Of a stretch of DNA of 64,000 nt, positions 46,716 through 58,211 are shown piece by piece. The first letter of the stretch is position 1, and each line of letters opens with the position of its first letter. The stretch spans positions 4,225,501-4,289,500 of the forward strand of contig NC_081817.1 of the NCBI RefSeq assembly GCF_030704535.1, in the 5' to 3' direction. Made by a program: the position numbers and the translations under genes. This DNA is from Vitis vinifera. Lineage: Eukaryota; Streptophyta; Magnoliopsida; Vitales; Vitaceae. Below the pieces are notes generated by a model. The model did no database searches. It saw only the letters and a program-made list of their open reading frames with translations, and had not been told where the DNA came from.

Positions 46716-49201
46716 TGTAACGTCCAAGTTTTTTTTAGGGGTAGTTTAGGAAATTATTAATAATAATTAAATTATTTAATTAATTAATTTAATAAAATGG
46801 AAGGGAGGTGAAAAGGTAATTTTACGAATAAATACCCTAGGTATAAATTAGAATTATGTTCTTCCTATTTTTTTCTGAATCGCGTTCTTGTTCGTAGAGA
46901 GTTCCTAAGAATGTAAGATTGGAGTCGGATTTCAAGGTTTGAAGAACAGATTTCTATAAGTAAGATTCTAACCCCTAGATTAATATTTTAGATTCATTAA
47001 TTAATTTCAAGCACTTTAGATATTTTTTGGAAAACCCAAATCTAGATTAGGGTTAGTTTATCATTGTTTTTTTTAATTCATTTTAATATCAAAATAGTGA
47101 AAATTTAAGATTTTGATTTATTGTTGGAATTTGGGAGATCTTAAGTTTTTTTAGATGAAAAAAAAAGTCTTGGGAAGATTTCGATTTAGACTAGGGTTAA
47201 TTTATTTTAAAAATAATAATAATAATAAATAAATATATTGTTAATTGTGGCTTAAAGGATTAGAAAAATACAATTTGATTTAACAAAAAAAAGAATGCAT
47301 ATGCACCGGAAAATAGAAGGTTGGTGGGAGAAAAAAAAAACACATGTGCACTGGTTGCATGTGTGTGGAAACTGTGCATCAACTTTTTTTTTTGTAAGGA
47401 TTTCATGGTTGAAATCTAGTTGGTGGATTTTCACAAACTCTATTATTAGACTTTGATGGATACTTGGGTATGTAATATTTAATAGTAGCAAGACTTCGTA
47501 TTATTAGACTTTGATGGGTACTTGAGTATTGAGTACTGTATTATTTAATAATGGTAGGGCTTTGTATTATTAGACTTTGATGGATACTGTATTATTTAAT
47601 AAAAGAAGATATGTACGGATGGTATTGGGGTGGTTAATATATATATTATTATATTAGTAATGATGGAGAGTTGTTGTGTATAGGCTATGTTTGATGAAAA
47701 AAAAAAACTTGAAAGTGAGAAAATATAATTTCTAAATAAAAGAAAGTAAAGTTTTTGGTATTATAATTATATTAATGATGGGTGTAAGTTAATAAATAGT
47801 ATAAAATTTAATTAGTGAAATAAATTAAAATTTAATTAAATTATGTTGTGTCCCAAGAAATAAATTGAAAATAAAATTTAAGTTTTATATGAATTAGAAA
47901 TTTATTAAATTTTCTAAAATAGGAATATATTAAATTATCTTTCATAATTAAAAAAAAAACATTAATTTGAATACCTAAAATTTTAGGATTGTCAAACCTA
48001 TAATTTTAGATAAATAGTAATGGTTATTTCTCTTACATTTTGTTAGGTGAAGAGTAGATTTTCAAGATTATTTTTCTCCAAAGTTTTTGAGGACTTCTTT
48101 TGAGGTAAGGAAATTAATGCAATTATTATTTTTTTTAGAAACAATTTTTTATATACATCTTTTGGAAATATTTTGAATTAATATTTGTTTTATGCATGGA
48201 TCAAATATGTTTTGTATGAAAAGTATGTTAGAACTTTATATTTTGTTTACAACAGAGAAATGTGGAGATATTATGTTATGCAAATTCGAATAATTGAAAT
48301 AAGCGTTTGACTCTGGTTTGTTTGGTTTTTGTCAACGGGATATAATAGTTGACTTATGACTTTTTGGTCCTTGTCAACGGGATATAATAGTTGACCTTTA
48401 TATTTCTTGGTGAGGAATGTAATTGATTTGAACCACGGTCTCTAAGGGTTTGGTTAGAGGTTACTAATACTAGTAGTGTTTGATTCTGTCTACCTGAAAG
48501 AAACAATTTGAGACTAGCCACCTATTTGAAAAGTCTCACATAACTAGACACTATTTGATGTTTGATGACTAGAGTAAATAAATGATTTAAATGTTATGAT
48601 TGAATTTGATATGAAAATGTTTGAATCAGAAATGAAAGTGTACAATTAAAAGTTTTGAATGTATTGACAAAGCTGACTCAAAAGTTTATGTAAATAATTA
48701 ATTATAATATCTCTTATTTTGCAAGTAAACTTGAAATATTTGATTCATGGACTGCATTAATGTTCCTTATTGAGCTTTGAGCTCATTCTTATTTGTTGAT
48801 TACTTTTCAGGCACCCTTAGTTCGGACGAGGAGTGATGGCTAGATCGGGGAATGGTCATCATTAGGATTTTGCTTAGGATGTTATTTGGACATTATTAGC
48901 TTATGAGTTTATATTCCTTTGAATTATTTGGTTTTTGGAAGCTATTTAGATATTGAGCTTTTAAATATTTTTTTTGATAAGTTTGAAGTTGAGATTTGGA
49001 GATTATGAAAATTTGTTAGCACTTGATTTATTTGAGTTTGCAATCTATTTGGATAATGGATTTTGGTTGATGGATGCTTAGTCTTAAAGTTAAGTGTGAA
49101 AATTTTAGAATTTTGTTCTGCTATCAAGTTACACTTTAAGCCTTCGGGTTTGAGGTGTGAAATGACTGTCACGCCCTTGGAGTGGGTCTTGGGGCGTGAC
49201 A
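46716..49201. mobile_element. Solo LTR, ~2.5 kb, probably Gypsy
   Basis: Begins TGTAACGTCCAAG, ends CTTGGGGCGTGACA, and is flanked by ATAAC (46711-46715 and 49202-49206). The empty site GGAATAACTTTCTAG is seen at about 45,150 and 59,200. There is no internal domain and no second LTR, so it is a solo LTR. Length near 2.5 kb with TGTAACG..CGTGACA ends suits the large-LTR Gypsy lineages (Tekay/Del-like), tentatively. Internal landmark: a CAACGGGATATAATAGTTGAC motif occurs twice about 48,335-48,395. Confidence 0.82.
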
Positions 49202-49206
49202 ATAAC

Positions 49207-51480
49207 TTTCTAGTTTTTGAATTTAAAAGACTAAAATATATATTATAAAATCGAAATGCCATATAAACAAAAAATTTAATATTACAAAAATAAAATATTA
49301 TATAAATTTGTATTCTAGCAATATGTATTTATATTCCAATAGTATTTCAAAACATAATAAATTTAAAGTATTTTTTTAAGGTAAAAAAAGAACCTAACAT
49401 GTGCAAAATGCTTTAACTCGTACATGCTCTCATTCGATAAATTTAAATTTGATCATATTTTTTCAAGTACACCCATTGTTGGGAGGGATAATATTATTTC
49501 ATGATGTTGATTGATATCTATAATAGGGTTAGACTAGCAATTTTTTATGCTACTTCATAACAAAAGCTTGAAGTTTTTGTTTCAATAGTATATAATAAAA
49601 TCTTTATTCAATTTTAATGTTAGAAAATAAGAAGATAAGATGTTCTAATAATAAAAGTTGTAGGACGTTGAATGTCAAGATATTATTGAGCTCTTGAAGA
49701 TTAAGGAGAGTTATACCATACATTATTTAATGGCAAAGTTTTCAGGATACTTAAAGCTTACTATTTTAAGTTCTAAACATATCAAAGAGAAATAATTTTG
49801 AAAACCCTAAAAATCTAGTATCCTTCTTCAAAATTATCATAATTTCTCCCCATAGTTTCACTCTCTATCCCAACTTCTCATTTTAGGTGTACTTTTGTAA
49901 TATTTTGCAAATGATTGATGGTAAACTTCTAAATTTCTTTCGAATGACATATTTTTTCTAATTGTGATGAGTTGTTTATTTATTTGAATGATAAATTATA
50001 AATATTGATGTCTTCTATATATTTGTTAATTTGACCATCCCATTAAAACTCAATATATATTTACTAGTTCAAACTTAACCCAATTTTAGAAAAATAAGAT
50101 TGAATTGGGGTTAAGCAAATAAACTTTAATTATGAGTGCGTTGATTGATAACTCAAACTATTCCAGTCAAATTAAACCCTAAACTATATAGTATTGCTAA
50201 CTTTACTCTAAGTCTTCAAAATGAAATCTATGATCTATTAAATTTTTCAAGAAATTGATGGAATTTGATTTAGATAAGTTTGTAACTAAGCGAGAAATTA
50301 AATAGAGTTAATTGATTTTCATTAAATTCGGATCTTTTTTTTTTTTTTTAAATTTAATAATTACATAATGGAAGTGACAATTGCAAGCAATAATATAATA
50401 AATATTCTAATTTTAGAAAATTGGGATAAGAAATAATAAAATAAAAATATTTAAAAAATAAGAGTAACTTTCTAGTTCTTAAATTAAAAAAAAAACTATA
50501 TTTTATTTAATATAAGGAGACTTGCCACTAAAAATTACATTATAAAACCAAAATATCACATAAGCAAAAAATTTAATAGTATAAAAATCAAATATTAAAT
50601 AAATATATAACTTAGTGTAACTAATTTAACTCCTGAAATTATTTATAAATATTTTTTATGAAATCCTAAAATTTATAATCTTTCTTTTCATCGGTCCACT
50701 CGATAACTTCAATCTTTTAAAATATTTTCTCATAATTTTCAACACCAATTTAACTTTTATAAGAACTTTGTTTTTTTTTACTTAATATTTTACAGTAAAA
50801 ATAGTATTTATGTGTTTTATATATTTTTTTAAAGATTTTAATCAACATATTCTTGCAAATATTCTATTGTATTTTGGTTTCTTTCTATTAAATTCATGTT
50901 GAAAGACTGAGCTCAAAACATATTGAAATGCAAAAAGTATGAAACCACGACTGCTAATGTTGTAAAGATGAATATGACTAAACTCATTTAGAATTTGGCT
51001 TTTTTTAAGCCCTCATTTTATTTGTACTAAGTTAAATCAACTAATGTCGTATTCATGGGATCTTCTCTAGAGTGTATAGAAGCTCTAGGAAGCATGATAT
51101 CATGTCCTACTTTAGGTTACATCAAACTTAGAGCAAAAATCAAGAAATCCATACCATTGAGGTCATTCAATACAAAACACGTAAGCTCCTAAAGAGAGGC
51201 CAACTTGTTCTGATGTCTAAGATAGGTAATTTGATTTTCATCTGTTTAAAATATCAATAATTTGTAAATATCAAATTGAAAATATATATATATATATTAA
51301 TTTAATCAAATTTTAAGTTTTAAAAAATTCAAAAATTTTGGGCTAATTGTTTTACCCATTTTTTTGGCCCAGGCCAAAATTTCCATCCATAGTGTAAGGC
51401 AGGGTCATAGACCCATTAGGCTAAGCTTGACAATAAAAAGGTGGTGGGCCAATCTGTGGATTAAAATGGAGGTGGATAAG
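49207..51480. repeat. AT-rich spacer of the ~10-kb unit, copy II
   Basis: Aligns with 59,215-61,500 (TTTAACTCGTACATGCTCTC, GAAAGACTGAGCTCAAAA, CTAGGAAGCATGATA). No gene found in either copy. Confidence 0.65.
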
Positions 51481-51489
51481 GAAGTTGGT

Positions 51490-51597
51490 AGAAGATTGTA
51501 GAAATTCCAGTCTCCTACCCACCAAATCCAGGATGGGGCAAAAGAATGTCAGAAGAGTCCGGATAACACCAGAATCCTGTGTTACGTCCTATATGTA
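51490..51597 (+). promoter_or_regulatory. Heat-shock promoter of sHSP 51691-52173
   Basis: Heat-shock element aGAAg aTTGt aGAAa tTCCa at 51490-51509; TATA box TATATGTA at 51590-51597, 93 bases before the ATG. Close to 38289-38308. Confidence 0.7.
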
Positions 51598-51690
51598 CCA
51601 ATCTCCTACACATCAGTTTCATCATCAGAAGATAATCATTAGAGCTTGCGTCTGAAAATTTTCTAATTGCATCAGCCAATCAATTCAAAG

Positions 51691-52173
51691 ATGTCGCTCA
51701 TTTCAAGTGTTCTTGGTAGTGACCGCCGAAGCAACATCTTCGATCCCTTTTCTCTAGAAATCTGGGATCCCTTTGAAGGATTTCCCTTCACCACCCCTCT
51801 CGCCAACGTCCCCCCCTCGACTCGCGAGACCTCTGCCTTCACCAACGCACGCATTGACTGGAAAGAGACTCCTGAAGCTCACGTCTTCAAGGCTGATCTT
51901 CCGGGGTTGAAGAAAGAGGAGGTGAAGGTTGAGGTTGAAGAGGGCAGAGTGCTGCAAATTAGCGGAGAAAGGAGTAAAGAGCAAGAGGAAAAGAAAGACA
52001 AGTGGCATCGGGTGGAGAGGAGCAGCGGCAAGTTCCTTCGTCGGTTCAGGTTGCCGGAGAATGCAAAGATGGATGAAGCTGAAGCTAGCCTGGAGAATGG
52101 TGTGCTAACCGTGACTGTCCCAAAAGAAGAGGTGAAGAAGGCTGAGGTGAAGGCCATCGAGATCTCAGGCTAA
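51691..52173 (+). CDS. Class I cytosolic small heat-shock protein (intact copy 2)
   Basis: Single exon, 160 residues. N-terminal arm [15 protein letters not shown] with [15 protein letters not shown], alpha-crystallin domain about 54-146 with [12 protein letters not shown] and [11 protein letters not shown], and the C-terminal IEI motif. Role as for the copy at 7731: an oligomeric cytosolic holdase induced by heat. An in-frame non-ATG extension upstream is ignored because ATG 51691 follows the family leader AATTCAAAG. It differs from 7731-8213 in GSD for GGG (10-11) and [10 protein letters not shown] for [10 protein letters not shown]. It lies tail to tail with the UGT gene at 53710-55277. 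Confidence 0.94.
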   Translation: MSLISSVLGSDRRSNIFDPFSLEIWDPFEGFPFTTPLANVPPSTRETSAFTNARIDWKETPEAHVFKADLPGLKKEEVKVEVEEGRVLQISGERSKEQEEKKDKWHRVERSSGKFLRRFRLPENAKMDEAEASLENGVLTVTVPKEEVKKAEVKAIEISG

Positions 52174-53709
52174 AGTCTTTGAATTTCATCTATTGTCATC
52201 TCAATTGATCTAGTTTTGGTGTTTTGAGCTGTCGGTGGGTTCATGGGATGTTTTATTGCTGGTATTTGTGTATGCAAATGTTCCTGCCATAAATGGAACC
52301 CTGATTTAAAATAACGAGCGTTAAAAGAATACAAAAATCAAACTCAGAAAGACAGAAGTTAAGAAATTTAAAACGTAAATCTATAAATATATTAAAGCCA
52401 TGGTTTGAAATTTCGGATACCATCGATGTGCTCCACCTGCTGGTCAACACGCTCAAACCCAAAATTGCACGTCCAGAAGGATGGAACTAAATCTAACCAA
52501 TCACCCGGGTAACTCGGCTGTTGCAAATATGTATATGCAGAACATTAATATATTAAAGCCAACATAAGACACAAAATACTAAAAAAAATATTTTAATAAA
52601 TAAATTAATTCTAATTATTATTTTATATTATTTATATAATAATTAAATATAAAAATAAAAATCTTACACATATGAATAAATTTTAAATTAAATAAATTAT
52701 AGTTTTAATGTTAAATGTACTATCATTTATTTCATTTAATTTTATTTTAAAAAACTGCTATCACCTCACTTTTATTTTTTTTATATTTATCTTCTTAATT
52801 TTGTTTAATTTTGAATGTTTTTATTTTAAAATATAAAAATATAAATTTATTCAAAAAATTAGTCAAATATAAAAAAAGTTATTGAAGTTGTAATATTTTA
52901 TAAATTAAAATTAATTTGATAAGATAAATTTCTAATCATTTTAATTATTTGAATAAATTAAGATCGATAGCAAAAAGTTGTTATCACAAATTTATCATAA
53001 AATTTTAGAAATTAAATTTCAAATAAAATATGTTATATAAATCTTTAAAATGATTTAATTTTTATTTAAAATGAAATAAAATATGTTTTTGATAAAAGTA
53101 GTTTTTAATTTTTAAAATAAATGAATATAAATATATTAAACGAATTTATGATAATTTTTTATAAAAAAATTTAATAAATATTTTTTATATATTTTTTCCC
53201 TCGAGCCACATAATTCAAAAGATATTTGAGAAATTACAAAATAAAATAAAATAAAATAGTTAAAGCTAAAAAGGAATTAAAAAAAAAATGTATTAGTAAA
53301 AAAATTTTATAAAGGAAACAAATCACAAGTTGCAAAAAGAAAGAGTCAAATTCTTTTAATTAAACAATCAAATCTTAAAAATTTTAATTTAATTTCTTTA
53401 GCTTCACCTAATGGTAACTTTTTGCCATGAAAGATGAGAAATATAGCTTCACCAGAGGAAAGACGTTTCATAATCAAGCAAAAAGAATTCACACAGGACT
53501 ACACACAAAGTCTTCACCACCCTCAAAATTCAACAAAATTATTGATTAAATTGCGATAAGAATTATAATGAATATGACACGTTGCTTATTTTTGTACCAT
53601 TTCTAAAATCGTGCCTTTGGCTGAAAAGAAGGCGATGACATCCGTAGACTTAAAGTTTGTTCAATCTTATAATTTTAGGGTAACAAAAAGGGGAAATTTT
53701 TCATGGAAA
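52174..53709. other. sHSP 3' flank and AT-rich spacer, copy II
   Basis: From about 52,669 it matches 38,650-39,769. No gene. Confidence 0.55.
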
Positions 53710-55277
53710 TCAGGTGCTCAACAATCTTATATCCTCGATCAAACTGTTCAAGTTACAGGATGAGGACCCACCGTCACCCACACATTTTTTAGCTAATGTG
53801 GCTAAGGTATCAGCTGCCTCCATGAATTCATCCCTCTTTTCTACCATTAAATCTCTCACCATCTTCTCAACGGTAACTCTATCGCAACTGTCTTTCATGT
53901 CCATTCCAAGCTTCCAAACATGGCTCACGAACCTACTGTTGATCTGCTGGTCAGCAAAGTAGGGCCAGCATATCATTGGCAGGCCCTCCACTATACTCTC
54001 AAGCGTGGAGTTCCACCCACCGTGGGTCAGAAACCCACCCACGGCTGGGTGTTTCAGAACCTCTTCTTGGGGAGCCCAGCCCACTACGTAACCCCTATCT
54101 TTTGTCCCTTCCAAGAGTTCTGCCGGAGTCTGACGCTCTTCATCTTTTCCGACAAGAGCATCTGGTCGTATGACCCAGAGGAAGCGGCTACCGCTGTTGA
54201 CCAAACCGTGCCAGAACTCTCTCAGCTCCTCCTTTGTAATAATTGCAAGACTACCAAAGCTTACGTAGATAACAGATTTTGAGGGCTGGCGGTCAAGCCA
54301 CGGTATGCAGCTTCTGTCTTCTTCCCAGAAACTGTTGGAAGACTGGGACGTGGAAGTTTCAGTTGCGAGCTTGGATTTGAGGAGTGCGTGGAGAGGTCCA
54401 ATGGTGTAGGTTCTCGGAAAGTGATTGCGTATTTGAGAGAGGATCGGCCCTTCTAGGTCATCAAACGTGTTGATAACTTGCGCGTGGGCTCCATGGGTTT
54501 TTCGAATATTTTTCATGGGATTTTGGAGATCTGGGTTATCCACGTCTTTGACGCGGCAGCAACTTGGGAGGTCTCGACGTCGAAGAAAGCCTTCCATGCC
54601 AGGCACACTGGCTACCAGCCGATCCATATCACCACCTGGAGATTAGTCATAATCTAGCCAGTTTGTAATTAACCAGGGGAAAAAAATAAGAGAAAGAAGG
54701 GAAAAAAGAAAAAGAAACGAAGATAAAGAGCGTTTCTAATGGAATCCAAATCAGAAAGTGAACCTCTGAAAGGGACTTCGCCAGCTTCGATGAGTTGGGG
54801 TAAAGAGAAATATGCCCAGAAGGAACAAGCACTGATAGCACGGAAAATAATGACGGGAAGTCCGACTTCGTTGGCAACATCAATTGAGAAACTCATGAGC
54901 CCATCTGCTATGATACAGGTCAGAGGCGAGCGCGTATCAGAAGCACTCCGGCACCATGAAATCATCATCTCCATAAAGAGTGGTGCGGTTGTAGTTTTGA
55001 CTCCATCAACAATATCCAAGAATTGTTCAGCCGTGCGAGGATGCTCCATCGGCAGCCCATCGGATATTGTCTCAAACCGAAAGCCGGGATAGCGTGAGAA
55101 CCTGGCCTGAATATTGGAATAAGAGAGGAGGCGGCGGTGGGGGTAGTGGCAGTTGAGGAAGGTGACTTGGATGCCGGCAAGGCAAAGAAGTTCGGTGAGC
55201 TTGAGCATGGAGTTGACATTGCCTTGGATGGGGAAAGGGAAGATGAGGACATGAGGAGAGACCGACCCTTGATCCAT
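53710..55277 (-). CDS. UDP-glucosyltransferase, UGT709-like, Asn at catalytic His site (copy 6)
   Basis: Exon 1 is 55277-54764, intron 54763-54636 (GT..AG), exon 2 54635-53710; 479 residues, uninterrupted. Residue 20 is Asn (QGNVNSM; codon AAT), Asp125 in IIADG is kept, and the PSPG box (about 358-401, THGGWNS) ends in Gln. Exon 1, the intron and the last ~500 bases of exon 2 are nearly identical to the gene at 39770-41338. Between about 54,230 and 54,580 it differs strongly (KDVDNPDLQNPMKNIRKTHG for NDVAYPGLQHLMKIFRQAQR) and in places looks like the left-hand UGTs (QIRNHxPxTYTIGPLHA). Product and donor as for its siblings; catalytic competence uncertain. Confidence 0.9.
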
Positions 55278-56492
55278 CTGACTTTTAGTTGACTATGATC
55301 TTTGTGTGATTTCCTGGTGGTTGCATGGTTTGTAACTTGTAATGCATATATAGAATGATGGATAGGCACTTAGGCACATTGCTGGTCTTTGTCGTTTCCT
55401 ACCAACTACTTTCTCAAGGGTCATTCATCATTTAGCCATATATGACGAAGGATGGGTACACTGCTACTCTTTGTTGCATCCTATTGTCACTTTCTCAAGG
55501 GTCCACTGGTGGCCCCCAGCAGATTATTAATATTGTATCAGCTAAGTTTTCTTGGCACGCTATGTTGATAAGTTTTAGCCTTCGCTTACGACCGCAAACC
55601 TCGCTTACGACCGCAAACCTACCTCCAGTCATATCCATATTGAGATCAACATGTTATCAATAAGTCTTAGGGTTGTTGTACCCACTGGGGGTACCTACCC
55701 ACGTTTGACCCAATAATAAAATGATACGGGTAAATTACATGTCATTAAAGAAATTATAAAAACTTATCTTTGTACCCATTCTTCAGTTTGGATACTTTCC
55801 ACATTTGATTGCAATAATAAAATGGCATGTGTAAAATACATATCATTAAAAAATTTATAAAAATTTATCAAACGGCTAAAGAGGACTATTTGATGAAAAA
55901 TAATCACATGCATTCTATATATATATATCTAAATATTACAATTTTTTATAATTTATTATTAAATATCAAATATAATTTGTTATTTAATGAATTACCTAAC
56001 TCTATCTAAAAAAAATCCTATCAACTACCCTTATACTCTCATTATTCATATATACAAAAAGGAATACTAATTTAATACGAAAATTAAATAATTTCAACTA
56101 CCATATTACAAATTATGTAAGATGCATTTTGATAAATCAAATTTGAAGATCAAGTTTGAAACATTTTAAGGAAGAGATTTTAAAATTTGTATTATATGAA
56201 GAGGATGAAGGATTTCAAGTGATTACAAGTGTCAAAAATAATATTTGATATATTTTTATTTAAATATAAATTTTGTAGGTAGAAATATGATGTTAAATAA
56301 CGAATATGTAATGATTTATAAAATTTAAATTTTAGAATTTTTTATGAGTTTATTATTAAATTTTGTTATCAAATTATTATTAATATTTTTATATCTTTTT
56401 TTTTCTTTCCCTAGACTAAATTTGAAGATGAAGTTTTATATCTTGAAGAAGACATTATATGAAGGATATTAAGTGATTACAAGTGTTAAAAG
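55278..56492. other. UGT promoter and AT-rich spacer, copy II
   Basis: Matches 41,339-42,490. A short stretch (CGCTTACGACCGCAAACCT) is tandemly duplicated at about 55,582-55,621. No gene. Confidence 0.6.
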
Positions 56493-56848
56493 CAATGTTT
56501 TCAGAATCAGACCAGTCATTGAACCGAAAAAGTACCGGTTCACGGTTCACTGGTCGAATCGATGGTCGAACCAGTGACGTCATAAATATGTAATTTATAT
56601 ATTATTAAAATTAAAAATAATTATAAGAATTTTAAAATATATATGAATATATCAAATTAAATCATATTAATATTTTAAATTTTATTAAATGAAATGTGTA
56701 TAATATTTAAATGTGAATATATTAAAAATGAAAATTTTAACTAATTTTATAATTTTTAAAATATTATATTATTTTATTTAATATTATAAAAAAATTTTAA
56801 ATCCAATATATATTATTTTGTTTGGCAAATCAAATATCAAATCGCTTG

Positions 56849-56900
56849 TAGCGAGTGGTGTCAAGTTTACTTACAAACCTGAGGTCCTAGTTTCAAATCC
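56849..56900 (+). promoter_or_regulatory. tRNA-type internal promoter boxes (SINE-like)
   Basis: TAGCGAGTGGTG (56849-56860) fits the RNA polymerase III A box and AGTTTCAAATCC (56889-56900) fits the B box, about 28 bases apart. There is no tRNA fold with CCA-type acceptor ends, so a SINE remnant is more likely than a tRNA gene. Confidence 0.4.
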
Positions 56901-56945
56901 TCTTGGTTGAAATTGTTAGCTTTTTTTCATTAATATTAGTTTGCA

Positions 56946-56997
56946 ATCCCACATCGAAATTTGAGAGAAATAAGGGTGCAAAGGATGCCTATAAAAG
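56946..56997 (+). promoter_or_regulatory. snRNA-type USE plus TATA box
   Basis: ATCCCACATCG (56946-56956) is an exact plant snRNA upstream sequence element, and TATAAAAG starts at 56990, 33 bases later. That spacing is the one known for polymerase II snRNA genes in plants. No recognised snRNA sequence or Sm site follows within 150 bases, so the transcript, if any, is unknown. Confidence 0.45.
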
Positions 56998-57183
56998 GTA
57001 TCCTCGTTGAAAGCCACAACACCATCCCATCTTGTGGGCTCAAAGATTCAGCCCACTTAAAATGATTGGGTGGGTATGGGCATTGTCACTAAGACATGGC
57101 CCAATATGCTTGCAAAATAATGGGCTAATTTGAATCGTTTGGTTCATTTAGAACCATTCGGTTCCATCGGTTCACCGGTCGAG

Positions 57184-57418
57184 AATGGGTATGAACTTTG
57201 TGAGAGAGAGTACAAACTTTGTGAGAAGGAGTACGAACTTTGTGAGAAAGAGTATAAACTTTTTGAGAAAGAGTACGAACTTTGTGAGAGATATTACGAA
57301 CTTTGTGAGAGATTGTATGAATTTTGTTAGATGAAGTACGGACTTTGTGAGAGATTGTATTAATTTTATGAGAGAGTGTATGGACTTTGTGAGATGGGGT
57401 ACAAACTTTGTGAGAGGG
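57184..57418. repeat. 21-bp minisatellite, ~11 copies
   Basis: Same unit as 42756-43337 (GTACGAACTTTGTGAGAGA-like), shortened on its left by the 56493 insertion. Both arrays run into the same right flank, AACCACCTTCATCCAATGG. Confidence 0.88.
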
Positions 57419-58211
57419 TTCGGATTGAACCACCTTCATCCAATGGCCAAGAATGTTTTTTCGGTAGGTACTGAAGTGGTACCGTAGAATTTTGGTAAGT
57501 CTTAAATTACTTTTTATCTTTTTTCAAGTGCTTTCGTGGACATGACAACCACTTCCAAGTATTTTTAATTAAAAGGGTTTTTGCGTTTTTTTTCATATAA
57601 GTATATTTTCTGGTGAAACTATATAATTATTCTCAGAATAATTATAATTGTAAATTTTTTTCCCATAATTTCACCTATGTGTAATTTGGATTAGATATCC
57701 ATTTTTGTTGCAGTGTCCTTCCATGTTTTAATTTCTTTAATTTTTGGATTTCCCAATCTTTAGAAAAAGCCATCTTAACTAATTGTCTGCAGTTCTTAAT
57801 TAAGAATGGTTTATAGTTATCACTTGCACTTTAAGAGGTAACAAATTCAATTGCTAGCCTGTGAAACATAATAACCCAGCAACCATGTTTTAAAATTTCC
57901 AAATTCTAAAGGTGAAAATGGGGATCACTCAGGAAAGAAAGAATCATGTTGATAACAAGAGGGATCATCAAGAACCAAATAAGCTAACTCATTTCTAGTT
58001 AGGGAAAAGTGAAAACCAACTATTCCTTTATTCCACTTGAAATACACTTACATAACAAAATTAAAGGAGAAATTTTGCAAAACAAAAACACATGGGAGAA
58101 CATAAATCATTACATCACACTTTTAGATTGCCTATACATGTAACATGACCAATCCATCAGAACAATAAACCATCAACAGTAGAGCAAATTAAAAAAGATC
58201 AGACCTATGAC
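57419..58211. other. Spacer and sHSP 3' flank, copy II
   Basis: Matches 43,338-44,136. No gene. Confidence 0.6.

Larger units (their letters stand above)
56493..57183. mobile_element. Unclassified repeat insertion, relative of 10264-11363
   Basis: Copy I continues GTGTTAAAAGGTAACATTT at about 42,495. Here GTGTTAAAA is followed by CAATGTTTTCAGAATC and about 690 bases before minisatellite sequence begins. The left end matches the right end (inverted) of the insertion at 10264-11363, through GAACCGAAAAAGT, GGTTCAC and TCATAAATATGTAATTTATA. The right end has CGGTTC motifs (GGTTCCATCGGTTCACCGG). Insertion was accompanied or followed by loss of about 260 bases of host sequence and part of the minisatellite. 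No protein-coding capacity. Confidence 0.65.

Noticed and set aside
56849-56900. tRNA gene
   Set aside because: A and B boxes are present but no cloverleaf with acceptor stem or anticodon loop could be drawn around them.
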